From Larkinella knui (lineage in GTDB: Bacteria > Bacteroidota > Bacteroidia > Cytophagales > Spirosomataceae), in contig NZ_RQJP01000004.1 in assembly GCF_003858645.1 (NCBI RefSeq), positions 248,001 through 312,000 on the forward strand: 64,000 bases of DNA. Direction: 5' to 3'. The translations under genes were made by a program, and so were the position numbers. Below, piece after piece: positions 1 through 9,173 of the stretch (the stretch's first letter is position 1; the number at the start of each line of letters is the position of its first letter). The notes below the pieces were generated by a model. That model saw only the letters and a list, made by a program, of their open reading frames with translations. It did no database searches and was not told the DNA's origin.

Positions 1-36
1 CAGCCAGTTAACCAGGATTTACGTTAATACAAACGA

Positions 37-70
37 AAAAAGGACAGACCCGCGAAGGTCTGTCCTTTTT
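37..70 (-). terminator. Terminator downstream of atpC
   Basis: A perfect 14-bp inverted repeat (37-50 and 57-70) closes a 6-base loop. The outer ends are A-rich on one side and T-rich on the other, so it can act as an intrinsic terminator in both directions. It lies 19 bases beyond the atpC stop and would end the atpD-atpC transcript. Nothing else is seen between base 1 and atpC. Confidence 0.85.
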
Positions 71-89
71 CATAGCTATTAATAACCGC

Positions 90-338
90 TTAAGCTGCAA
101 TAACCGCTTCGGCCAGTACCAGGACCTTGTTGTTCAACACTTCTACGACGCCACCATCGACGGTGAACGTCTGGGTTCCGGAGCTGGTGGCTACCGTTAC
201 CGGCCCCCGCGCCAGCGTGCTGACGATGGGAGCGTGGTTGTTCAAAACCTGAAACTGACCCTCGGTACCCGGAAAGGTAACGGCCGTAGCCTCGCCGGTA
301 AAAACCTTCTTATCGGGTGTTATGATTTCGAGATGCAT
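90..338 (-). CDS. atpC: ATP synthase F1 subunit epsilon
   Basis: This 82-residue protein is the epsilon subunit of the F1 sector. It sits on the central stalk of the cytoplasmic ATP synthase head and links rotation to catalysis. The sequence matches the N-terminal beta-sandwich: it opens with MHLEIITPDKKVF and contains the GTEGQFQVLNNHAPIVS stretch. It ends right after the beta-domain, so the C-terminal helical hairpin that inhibits ATP hydrolysis in longer homologues (about 130 residues) is missing. Short epsilon subunits are usual in Bacteroidota. It follows atpD by 11 bases on the same strand and shares its promoter and the terminator at 37-70. The remaining ATP synthase genes are not in the window. 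Confidence 0.96.
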   Translation of the reverse strand: MHLEIITPDKKVFTGEATAVTFPGTEGQFQVLNNHAPIVSTLARGPVTVATSSGTQTFTVDGGVVEVLNNKVLVLAEAVIAA

Positions 339-349
339 CTTCGTGTCGT

Positions 350-1891
<1,542 letters not shown>

Positions 1892-1921
1892 TTAATAGGA
1901 AAAGCGTACTCAATGCGACCG

Positions 1922-1952
1922 CAAAATTAGAAGATAATTTGCTTAAACCCAA
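1922..1952 (-). promoter_or_regulatory. Bacteroidota-type promoter of atpD-atpC
   Basis: Read on the minus strand this is TTGG, 19 bases, then TAATTTTG. It matches the Bacteroidota primary sigma factor consensus (TTTG, about 19 bases, TAnnTTTG) except for one base in the upstream element. Transcription would begin a few bases downstream, leaving a leader of roughly 40 bases before the atpD ATG at 1873. Confidence 0.75.
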
Positions 1953-2270
1953 GTTGAGTTTTAATCTATTTTTAAGATTTAAAGGACGAAATCGTTTTTG
2001 TTCCAGTTAGTTCGCTGCTCAGAGCCGGATCTGCCCGTTTGCACAAAACGAAGATTTTGAGGATAATCCGTCTTATTTGTATGCAAACGGGATAACCGAC
2101 TGGTCTCCGGGCCGGTAAAAAGCGTTTCTTCCGGTTTGAGGAAATGCGTTAAAAATAAATGGATTTCTGAGATAGAACTCCCTGACAGGCACTAACTAAC
2201 CCATCGCAGCGTTGCTATTGATAGTTTAACCGGCCCGTTTCAACACCCTTGCCGGTTTGTTTTTGATCGT
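1953..2270. other. Gene-free stretch between divergent atpD and TPR gene
   Basis: About 320 bases between the atpD promoter and the start of the plus-strand TPR gene. It is AT-richer than the genes. No open frame, RNA gene or perfect inverted repeat was recognised. The plus-strand promoter of the TPR gene should be here, but no TAnnTTTG match is good enough to call. Confidence 0.5.
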
Positions 2271-5200
2271 ATGCTTTTTTTCTGGAAGAACTGGAATACC
2301 GCCTATCGGACGGCCTATTGGACGGGTTTGGTGCTGCTCGGTATCGCCCTTTTCGGAATGATCTGGGTCTGGATGCAGGGCCTGCAAAACGTCGTGCGCT
2401 GGGATGTGCTGAGTGAACTGAACGAACTCCCGGTTTCCATCGGTACGTTTACCGATGGCCTGTTCGATTACGCTGTGGCGGGCAAATCCTACATCGTTAC
2501 GGAACAATTCGTGGCGTCGGCGATGCAGGTGAACGTCGGGGCGGCCCGATTGGCCACGCTGGGTATTTGCCTGGGCTTAGCGTTCATTCTGGCGGCCGTT
2601 ACGAGGCTCCAGCGCTGGCCTTATCTCATCGCTATGTCGGCTCTGATTGTGCTTGTGGCTACCTTCCGGCTGGAAGTGCTGCAACTGCCCGGCTTTTTAG
2701 GGACGGCTTTGGGTGGTCGGTTGCCGTTTGTGCTGGCGGTGCTGGCTTTTGGCTGTGTCAGTTATTATTTCCACGCTTTCAAACCGGATGTTTCGCTGCC
2801 GGTTCGTCTCCTCGTTTTTGCGGGAATGGCGCTGCTGGGCTGGCTGCTGGTCGATCGGCTGGCCGGACAACGGTTGCCCGCATCGGCTTTTGTCGGCTAT
2901 GCCTTGCCGGGTTTGCTGGTGGTGGCGCTGGGGTTCATTTTCTGGATTTCAACGGAGATCATTGCGGCTTTGGTGTACATCACTTCGGTTACCCGCACCA
3001 ACCGCAGCGACGGCTCCGGGCGTCCGCTGGGTATGAATAACTTTCTGCTGATCAGTTTGTTGTATCTGGCCAACCTGCTCCTGATCTGGCTGAGTAACAC
3101 GAAAGTCATTGACTGGAATCCGGTCGTGGTCAGCCCGTTCATTCTGCTTTTGATTTCCCTTATTCTGGGAATTTGGGGATTCCGGCAGCAACTGCGCCAG
3201 AACGAAGCCTTCCTGTCGTTTCGCGATGCCGGGGCTTTTCTGTATCTGGGTCTGGCGCTCATTACGGTCATGACCGTTTCCTACGCCTTTGCTTCCGCCA
3301 ATGATCCGCTGATCGAAGCGCTGGAGGATGTGATCGTTTATACGCATCTGGCCGCCGGATCCGTGTTTGTGCTGTACGTCATTTTCAACTTTCTGCCCCT
3401 TTACCGACAGGCCTTGCCGGTTTATAAAGTGCTTTACAAACCGCTGCGGTTTTCGTTGTTGCAAACCCGGTTGGTGGCCGCTGTGCTGGCCGTTGTGATC
3501 GTTGCATCCGAGGGCTTCTTTCCGTTCCATCAGGCCGTAGCCGGTTATTTCAATACCGTAGGCGATTTTCATGCGGCCACGGGCGAGGTGCGGGTGGCTG
3601 AACAATATTATGGGTCGGCCCTGGCCAACGAATTTCAGAACCACAAATCCAATTATGCCCTGGCTTCGCTGGCGTTGACGCAGGGCGACAAGGTAACGGC
3701 GGCTTATTATTTCAAGCAGGCTTTATTGAAACAACCATCGCCCCAGGCCTATGCGGGCCTTACCTCGGTTTTATTGGGAGACAATCTGCTGTTTGAAGCC
3801 ATTAAAATGTTGCAGCGCGGGATTCGCGCTTTTCCCAAAAACGGCGAATTGCAGAATAATCTGGGCTATATCTACGCCCGAACCAGCGTGGCCGACTCGG
3901 CTTATTATTATTTGGCCGCAGCGTCCGGCAACACCGCCCGTGAGGAGGTTCCGCAGACCAACCTGCTGGCTTTCTGGGCCCGTAATCCGCGGCTGGTTTC
4001 GATCGATTCGCTGGCGAAGGCTTCGGAAGCCCGTTCATACGAGTCCTACGAAGCCAACCGGGCGGCTTTGGCTTTTTTTCAGAATACCGCCGACAGCATG
4101 GCCGTTCAGCGACCGGGCTGGCTCGACGAGCCACTTACGCCTGATGGATTGAATGTGGCCCGGTTTGCCCGTTTGTATAATTATTCCATCCGCAACCGGA
4201 CCGCCGATACGACGTTGCTGATCGTGCTCAACCGCCTGGGTGAGAATCCGGCCAATCAGGATTTTACGGATGATTTGTTGTTTGCCCGGGCGGCTGCCCA
4301 GTATTATACCTCCAGCAAACGCATTGCTTTTGAATTGACCGATCAATTGTCCCGCGATAACCAGCGCAATGGCGCTTTTTACAACTTCATAACGGGACTC
4401 TGGATGATGGAACAGGGCCTGAACCGCAAAGCCGCCGATATATTGGCTCAGAATGCCGATACGCTTTCCACCTATTACCGCGCACTGGCATTGACCAAAT
4501 CGGGTGATCCGCTCGTCGCTCAGTCGCTCTGGGAAACCGCCGGGCAGAACGACCCCGGTGTGCGGCAACTGGCGGAAGCGTTGTACGGCAAAAAGCAACC
4601 GGCGACCGATCTCGAAAAAGCATTTGTGTTGTTGCACGACCCCTTGCTCGATCAGGCCGCGGCCCAACGGGTTTTGTATCGATCCATGCAGGATGAGAAC
4701 CTGAAAACGGTTGTCGCGTCGGCTTTGGTCAGGCGGTATTTGGCGGCCGCTCAATTGCCGGTGGCCCAAAGCTGGTATGAACAAATACCGCAGGAAGCCA
4801 AGCTGAACGGCTATGCCGGTTCGGCCATGACGCTCGCTTACCTCCGGCTGCGTAACGCAAAAGGAGAATTTGACCAGACGATTACGGACGCCCGGCAACC
4901 CGTTGTAGCCGCTTTTCAGGCCGAAAAAGATTTGATCATCGCTCAGGCTTATCAGGCCAAACGACAAACCGCGCAGTCCCGTCACTACTTTAGTGCCGCC
5001 CTCCGACGGGCTCCGTTCAATGCCGAACTGGTGGCCGCTGCTGCCCGTTTCGAGCGGCAGAATGGCAAGTCCGAGAAGGCGTATAAGCTGGTTCTGGAAG
5101 CGTTGCCACTGAACGAACAGAATGCGGATTTACTAAAAATGTATGCCTTACTTTGCCTCGATCTGGGCTTGAATGACTACGCCGAGGAGGGCCTGACGAG

Positions 5201-5300
5201 GTTGCGGATGGCAACGTCTCCCACCGATTATCAGGCATTTTTGGCAGACTATCAGGCTAAACGTGCGTTGATTGAAAAACAGCGGGAAGCATTTCAATAA
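2271..5300 (+). CDS. Multi-pass membrane protein with C-terminal TPR domain
   Basis: This 1009-residue protein falls into two halves. Residues 1 to about 420 hold roughly eleven hydrophobic segments, the first at about 15-37 (GLVLLGIALFGMIWVWM). From about residue 430 there are tetratricopeptide-type helical repeats, for example AEQYYGSALANEFQNHKSNY, and a second block near the C-terminus. TPR domains mediate protein contacts; the orientation and substrate are unknown. No catalytic motif was seen in the membrane half. Proteins of this layout occur in Cytophagales but I cannot name a characterised homologue. It stands 41 bases ahead of the next gene on the same strand, so the two may be co-transcribed. 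The ATG at 2271 directly precedes a Trp/Phe-rich cytoplasmic tail. Confidence 0.85.
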   Translation: MLFFWKNWNTAYRTAYWTGLVLLGIALFGMIWVWMQGLQNVVRWDVLSELNELPVSIGTFTDGLFDYAVAGKSYIVTEQFVASAMQVNVGAARLATLGICLGLAFILAAVTRLQRWPYLIAMSALIVLVATFRLEVLQLPGFLGTALGGRLPFVLAVLAFGCVSYYFHAFKPDVSLPVRLLVFAGMALLGWLLVDRLAGQRLPASAFVGYALPGLLVVALGFIFWISTEIIAALVYITSVTRTNRSDGSGRPLGMNNFLLISLLYLANLLLIWLSNTKVIDWNPVVVSPFILLLISLILGIWGFRQQLRQNEAFLSFRDAGAFLYLGLALITVMTVSYAFASANDPLIEALEDVIVYTHLAAGSVFVLYVIFNFLPLYRQALPVYKVLYKPLRFSLLQTRLVAAVLAVVIVASEGFFPFHQAVAGYFNTVGDFHAATGEVRVAEQYYGSALANEFQNHKSNYALASLALTQGDKVTAAYYFKQALLKQPSPQAYAGLTSVLLGDNLLFEAIKMLQRGIRAFPKNGELQNNLGYIYARTSVADSAYYYLAAASGNTAREEVPQTNLLAFWARNPRLVSIDSLAKASEARSYESYEANRAALAFFQNTADSMAVQRPGWLDEPLTPDGLNVARFARLYNYSIRNRTADTTLLIVLNRLGENPANQDFTDDLLFARAAAQYYTSSKRIAFELTDQLSRDNQRNGAFYNFITGLWMMEQGLNRKAADILAQNADTLSTYYRALALTKSGDPLVAQSLWETAGQNDPGVRQLAEALYGKKQPATDLEKAFVLLHDPLLDQAAAQRVLYRSMQDENLKTVVASALVRRYLAAAQLPVAQSWYEQIPQEAKLNGYAGSAMTLAYLRLRNAKGEFDQTITDARQPVVAAFQAEKDLIIAQAYQAKRQTAQSRHYFSAALRRAPFNAELVAAAARFERQNGKSEKAYKLVLEALPLNEQNADLLKMYALLCLDLGLNDYAEEGLTRLRMATSPTDYQAFLADYQAKRALIEKQREAFQ

Positions 5301-5341
5301 TTTGAGTAAGTTTAAGAAGTCGTTCTACTTCCAACCGCATA

Positions 5342-5842
5342 ATGGAAAAGCAACTTCATTGGGTTAAAGAAGCCTTCAGTCGAAGCGTCGTGATCATGGA
5401 CGGCGACCGGGTAGTCGGTGGCATGCACCGGGATCTTTTAGTTCGGGATGTCGATGCGCATCTGAATGGCGTTCATATCTTTTTCGATGTCGAAGGATTT
5501 CTGGTGCATTCGGTCAACATCCACGACAAAAACGCCAATAACAAGATCATTGGCCGGATTAACTTTGAGTGGTTGAAAGGCGCCGTTGTCGAATTGGAAA
5601 CCGGTGAGAAATACACCTGGCAGCGCGAGAACTTCATGATGCACGAATGGAGTATCGTGGCCGGCAATGCGGAATCCAAAACCGGTCAGGAAATCGTTCA
5701 TTTTGACCGCACCAGGAAGTTTTTAGCCGACGAGGGTACGATTGAGTTGGTAACCAATTTGCCGAACGCCGAAATGTTGATATTGACCGGCTTGTTTGTT
5801 CGAAATTATTTTCTGCGTAAACGCAAAATTGCCGCCACGTAG
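5342..5842 (+). CDS. Hypothetical protein, 166 residues
   Basis: I do not recognise this family with certainty. The protein has no signal peptide and no clear membrane segment. It is rich in predicted beta strands with recurrent hydrophobic/charged alternation (GDRVVGGMHRDLLVRDVDAHLNGVH is one region), and ends in a basic tail RNYFLRKRKIAAT. The pattern is loosely reminiscent of the LURP-one/tubby-like single-domain fold, but this is a guess from strand spacing only. It sits between the membrane TPR gene (41 bases upstream) and the ABC ATPase gene (42 bases downstream), all on the plus strand, which suggests one transcript. Codon use and composition match its neighbours, so it is very probably a real gene. 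Confidence 0.8.
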   Translation: MEKQLHWVKEAFSRSVVIMDGDRVVGGMHRDLLVRDVDAHLNGVHIFFDVEGFLVHSVNIHDKNANNKIIGRINFEWLKGAVVELETGEKYTWQRENFMMHEWSIVAGNAESKTGQEIVHFDRTRKFLADEGTIELVTNLPNAEMLILTGLFVRNYFLRKRKIAAT

Positions 5843-5884
5843 TCACTTTGTCATGCGGTTTCCGTAGGCCATTCCCAACTGATC

Positions 5885-6619
5885 ATGAGCAAGAATATTA
5901 TTGAAACCAACGAGATCTCAAAGCGGTATGTGATGGGTAGTGAGGTCATCGAAGCGTTGAAATCGGTGACGATTACCATTAAGAAGGGTGAATACGTTGC
6001 GTTTATGGGGCCGTCGGGTTCGGGTAAATCGACGTTGATGAACATCGTTGGCTGTCTGGATACGCCCACGTCCGGTTCGTATATTCTGAACGGGCTGGAC
6101 GTTAGTAACATGACTGAAAATGCGTTGGCGGAAGTCCGCAATAAGGAGATTGGATTTGTATTTCAGACGTTTAACCTGTTGCCTCGCCAAACATCGCTCG
6201 AAAACGTAGCGTTGCCGTTGATTTATGCAGGGTTTAATAAAGCTGACCGGACGGAAAAAGCCATGCAGGCGTTGAAAAACGTGGGGCTGGAACACCGGGC
6301 AGGCCACCGCCCCAATGAATTATCCGGCGGTCAGCGGCAACGCGTGGCCGTGGCCCGGGCGCTGGTGAACGACCCCAGTATTCTGCTGGCGGATGAACCC
6401 ACCGGTAACCTCGATAGCAAGACTTCGTACGAAATCATGGATTTGTTCGACCAGATTCACAGCAAGGGCAATACGGTTATTATGGTGACGCACGAAGAGG
6501 ACATTGCCGAATATGCCCATCGAATTGTCCGGCTACGCGATGGACTGATAGAAACTGACCTGATGAATGCCAACATCCGCAAGGCCAAAGCCTTTATTCA
6601 GGCTGCCGAAGAGCTCTGA
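5885..6619 (+). CDS. ABC transporter ATP-binding protein (MacB/LolD type)
   Basis: This 244-residue protein is a complete ABC nucleotide-binding subunit that powers a membrane partner with ATP. Walker [10 protein letters not shown] is at residues 42-50, the Q-loop is in VFQTFNLLP near 93, the signature LSGGQ at 146-150, Walker [10 protein letters not shown] at 166-174, and the switch His in VMVTHEED. The order and wording of the motifs fit the MacB/LolD/FtsE branch, which works with FtsX-like permeases to move lipoproteins or drugs, or to drive envelope changes. No permease gene is adjacent; only the unknown 166-residue gene lies just upstream. The permease may be elsewhere, as often happens for LolD-type ATPases. 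Confidence 0.92.
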   Translation: MSKNIIETNEISKRYVMGSEVIEALKSVTITIKKGEYVAFMGPSGSGKSTLMNIVGCLDTPTSGSYILNGLDVSNMTENALAEVRNKEIGFVFQTFNLLPRQTSLENVALPLIYAGFNKADRTEKAMQALKNVGLEHRAGHRPNELSGGQRQRVAVARALVNDPSILLADEPTGNLDSKTSYEIMDLFDQIHSKGNTVIMVTHEEDIAEYAHRIVRLRDGLIETDLMNANIRKAKAFIQAAEEL

Positions 6620-6731
6620 CCGGGCGGGCTGATTCGCGTTGTCGGGAAACCTAAAAAATGTTAAAATCCGGTCGGGGTATCGTAAAAACGGGTAGTTTGC
6701 GTTTGGATGATAGCAGAGGTTTCCAGCAGGT

Positions 6732-7496
6732 ATGAAAAAAGCACTACTTTTCTTTCTATTTTCGGTTGTAACGGCAGCCGTCGGGAGGGCTCAGGCCATT
6801 CGAAGCGGCTTGGTAGTCGATAAAAGTAGTCAAAAGCCGATCATTTCGGCCACCGTACAAAATTCATCCCTCCGCCGGGCTACCATGAGCACGGAGTCCG
6901 GGCAATTTCGAATAACGGCTTCCCCGAATGACACCCTTCTGATTTCCTGTATGGGGTACAAAACCGAGAAAGTGGTGGTTCCGGTCAATGAGCAGACTTT
7001 GGTTGTCGAACTGGTTCAAGAGGTGAAAATGCTGAATGAGGTAGTCATCAAAGGCTGGACCGAAAGTCGCTTCAAGCAGGAATTTATGAAATTGAATATT
7101 GCCGAAAAACCCATCATCGAGATCAAAACGCCGGCCGAACTCGTGGGAGTATCCATCGGTAACGTTGGGCGAATGGGCTATGATTACGCGACCTTAGCGC
7201 CCAAAATGACGTTGAAAGGCCCCATTTCTGCGCTCTACGGCAAATTCAGTAAAGAAGCTAAAAACGAGCGGAAACTGCAGCAGTTCAACCAGGCGGAACT
7301 CAACAAAAAACGGTACCAGTCGCGCATGGACCCGATCTGGATTTCGCGCATTACGGAACTGAAAGAGGAGCGACTGACGGCTTTCATGCAGTTCTGCAAA
7401 CTCCCCGAAAAGTTCGTTCTGGAAGCCAACGAATACGATTTGATCGTAGCGATTCGCGGTTGTTTAAAGGATTTTCTGGTTCAGGAAAAGGGCTAA
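6732..7496 (+). CDS. Secreted carboxypeptidase-regulatory-like domain protein
   Basis: This 254-residue protein begins with a signal peptide (MKKALLFFLFSVVTAAVGRAQA). A carboxypeptidase-regulatory-like beta-sandwich follows at about 22-95: the SGLVVDKSSQKPIISATV opening and the ISCMGYKTEKV strand are typical. It ends with LNEVVIKG, the sequence that in SusC-type receptors leads into the plug domain. Here no barrel follows; the rest is a charged alpha-helical region with KNERKLQQFNQAELNKKRYQ and ends at residue 254. Proteins of this type are common in Bacteroidota and presumed to act in the periplasm or at the outer membrane, but no function is established. It stands alone, 112 bases after the ABC ATPase gene. 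Confidence 0.85.
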   Translation: MKKALLFFLFSVVTAAVGRAQAIRSGLVVDKSSQKPIISATVQNSSLRRATMSTESGQFRITASPNDTLLISCMGYKTEKVVVPVNEQTLVVELVQEVKMLNEVVIKGWTESRFKQEFMKLNIAEKPIIEIKTPAELVGVSIGNVGRMGYDYATLAPKMTLKGPISALYGKFSKEAKNERKLQQFNQAELNKKRYQSRMDPIWISRITELKEERLTAFMQFCKLPEKFVLEANEYDLIVAIRGCLKDFLVQEKG

Positions 7497-7643
7497 CGCA
7501 CCTCCGGACTAAAGCGGCATCGGCCGTCCGACCGTGGGTACTGCATTGTCAACAAATTGCCTTTTTACGGGTTACTACTGATTGAGATCAGCAGTCCGTT
7601 TGCTTGTCACTTCGTTCTCAAAAACTCCTAAATCTCATTAACC

Positions 7644-8000
7644 ATGACTTTTCTGAAAAACAGTTCATTGGCGCTACTCCTTTTTCTGGGAACGGCTTTT
7701 GCCCCCTTACACCACGGCTGGGGCGATTACGACCAGACCAAAGTGCTGGATTATACCGGTACGATTGAGGAATCGAAGTACGAAAACCCCCACGCAACGG
7801 TGAGCGTGAAAGACAAAAACAAAACCTGGCTGGTTTATCTGGCACCCACCAGCCGCATGACGGAACGGGGCGTGACCGCGGATATGATTAAAAAAGGCAG
7901 TTCGCTGCGGGTGGTCGGCTATCCGCACAAAACCGTTAAAAACGAAATGCGCGCGGAACGCATTTTCATCAATGGCCAGAAATACGAGTTGCGTAAATAA
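7644..8000 (+). CDS. DUF6152-like exported protein
   Basis: A 118-residue exported protein with signal peptide (MTFLKNSSLALLLFLGTAFA) followed directly by PLHHGWGDYD, the His-His-Gly-Trp start typical of the DUF6152 family. A small beta-barrel-like region follows, with YTGTIEESKYENPHATVSVK, then WLVYLAPTSRMTERGVTADM and the GSSLRVVGYPH strand. The fold suggests a small periplasmic binding domain of unknown ligand. It is followed 2 bases later by the DUF6644 membrane gene. These families often occur side by side, which implies a joint function at the membrane. No enzymatic role is known, and the assignment to DUF6152 is from memory of the motif. Confidence 0.85.
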   Translation: MTFLKNSSLALLLFLGTAFAPLHHGWGDYDQTKVLDYTGTIEESKYENPHATVSVKDKNKTWLVYLAPTSRMTERGVTADMIKKGSSLRVVGYPHKTVKNEMRAERIFINGQKYELRK

Positions 8001-8002
8001 GG

Positions 8003-8485
8003 ATGAACGTTCCCGTCGAATGGCTGCAACGAATTGAAAATACCGCTCTGGCCGTGACCATTCGCCAGTCGATGTGGTTGTATCCCGGAATTGAGATTGT
8101 ACACATCGTCGGTATTGTTCTGCTTGTCGGCGGGGCCTTTCTGTTTGATTTCCGTTTGTTGGGGTTCTCCAAAAAAATACCGGTTTCCGAACTGGCCAGG
8201 CATGTATTGCCGTGGTCACGGGGCGGGTTGGCGCTCGTGGTTCCATCCGGTGTCCTGCTTTTTAGCACCAATGCCGAAGCACTGGGCAACGACCCGACAT
8301 TCTGGTTAAAGCTGGTGTTAATTGCAATCGCCGGAATCAATGTGGCGGTTTTTCACCGGATTACCTTCCGGTCACCTTCGGCATGGAAAGCGGAGACAAC
8401 GCCCTTGGGGGCCAAAGCGGCAGCCCTTTGCTCCATTCTAGTTTGGCTGGCGACCATTGCCTGCGGTCGCTTGCTGGCGTATTAA
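8003..8485 (+). CDS. DUF6644-like integral membrane protein
   Basis: A 160-residue protein with four likely membrane helices: IEIVHIVGIVLLVGGAFLFDF near 30-50, LALVVPSGVLLFS near 76-90, FWLKLVLIAIAGINVAVFH near 98-117, and AALCSILVWLATIACGRLLAY at the end. The early WLYPGIEIVHIVG stretch carries a membrane His, as in families that bind haem or copper, but no binding is demonstrated. The match is to the DUF6644 family. The gene starts 2 bases after the stop of the DUF6152-like gene, so translation is probably coupled and the exported protein is the likely partner. Confidence 0.85.
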   Translation: MNVPVEWLQRIENTALAVTIRQSMWLYPGIEIVHIVGIVLLVGGAFLFDFRLLGFSKKIPVSELARHVLPWSRGGLALVVPSGVLLFSTNAEALGNDPTFWLKLVLIAIAGINVAVFHRITFRSPSAWKAETTPLGAKAAALCSILVWLATIACGRLLAY

Positions 8486-8489
8486 AGAT

Positions 8490-8520
8490 GAAGGGCCAAC
8501 GATTCGATCGCTGGCCCTTC
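8490..8520 (+). terminator. Hairpin after the DUF6644 gene
   Basis: A perfect 9-bp inverted repeat (8490-8498 and 8512-8520) begins 4 bases after the stop codon at 8485. An inner 4-bp match strengthens it. The T-run after it is short, so termination may be weak. Confidence 0.6.
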
Positions 8521-8941
8521 AATTGCGTGGGAATGGTGACTACCGGATTGGACAAAGATGCCAATCCTGATCAGGGTCACAACGCTGATGCGATGGTCGA
8601 TTTTTCATGATGGTTGTTAATTTATAGTTCCTAATTTTTTTAGGCAGGTTAGCACTTATTCCTACGGATCGTTCGGAAAGTTGCTAAGGGTTCGTCGAGC
8701 CTGTCTCTCCCCCTTTCTGTATAAATCTCGAACCGGCGCACCGGCCAATTACTCTTGCGAGTAATTGAGATAACGATGCAAAAATAAAGCGCTGATTTCT
8801 ATATTCCAAACTAAATCTATATTTTTTGTAGGATAGTAGCTAACAAAAAGTTTACTACTTTGATAGTAAGCAAGTTAGATCAATTTTTATGTAAAAATAG
8901 TTGGAGTAGAGTGTAATCTTGGAACCTTTCCCAAGTCAGCC
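8521..8941. other. AT-rich gene-free stretch with a small palindrome
   Basis: Part of a 690-base gap between two convergent genes. No credible gene was found. TTACTA and TAGTAA (8852-8857 and 8864-8869) form a palindrome around CTTTGA, and the elements GATAGTAGCTAAC and GATAGTAAGCAAGTTAG nearby look like a degenerate direct repeat. This resembles an operator or promoter region, yet no gene starts here on either strand. The downstream half of the gap holds the repeats listed separately. Confidence 0.45.
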
Positions 8942-9013
8942 GGCTCCGGAGGAGCCTCCTGTTACTAGCCCCGAATCGATGCGGCTGGGTCCAAGCTCCG
9001 GGGCTAGTAACAG
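8942..9013. repeat. Stacked inverted repeats (6-bp and 15-bp arms)
   Basis: GGCTCC/GGAGCC (8942-8956) forms a tight 6-bp hairpin with a 3-base loop. Two bases on, CTGTTACTAGCCCCG (8959-8973) is matched perfectly by its complement at 8999-9013, giving a 15-bp stem with a 25-base loop. There is no T-run, so it does not look like an ordinary terminator. It directly precedes the tandem repeat at 9034. Confidence 0.8.
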
Positions 9014-9033
9014 AAAACCCTTCCAGGGTTAAA

Positions 9034-9143
9034 CAAAAGCGCGGTTTCCATACAAATGCATGGCTTCTATACAAAGCGCGGTTTCTATACAAATCATGGC
9101 TTCCAAACAGCGCACGGCTTCTATACAAAGTGCGGTTTTCAAA
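9034..9143. repeat. 18-19 bp tandem repeat, six units
   Basis: Six imperfect units start at 9034, 9053, 9072, 9090, 9108 and 9126, with the approximate consensus CAAAGCGCGGYTTCYATA. The first two units are 19 bases and the rest 18. Variation falls in the same positions (C/T, A/G), as expected of old duplications. A 7th partial unit begins at 9144. The block ends 30 bases before the stop of the convergent xylulokinase gene. The 18-base period would read as a hexapeptide repeat, but no credible gene spans it. Confidence 0.85.
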
Positions 9144-9173
9144 CAACGACTACAAGCGCCAAATGACTTTGGA

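Noticed and set aside
9034-9143. Possible short CRISPR array
   Set aside because: Units are contiguous with no spacers and only 18-19 bases long; no cas genes nearby.
8880-9146. Minus-strand 88-codon open frame with hexapeptide-like repeats (LYRSRAL, LYRNRAL)
   Set aside because: It is simply the 18-bp tandem repeat and the hairpins read in one frame; no ribosome site, no family, composition unlike neighbouring genes.
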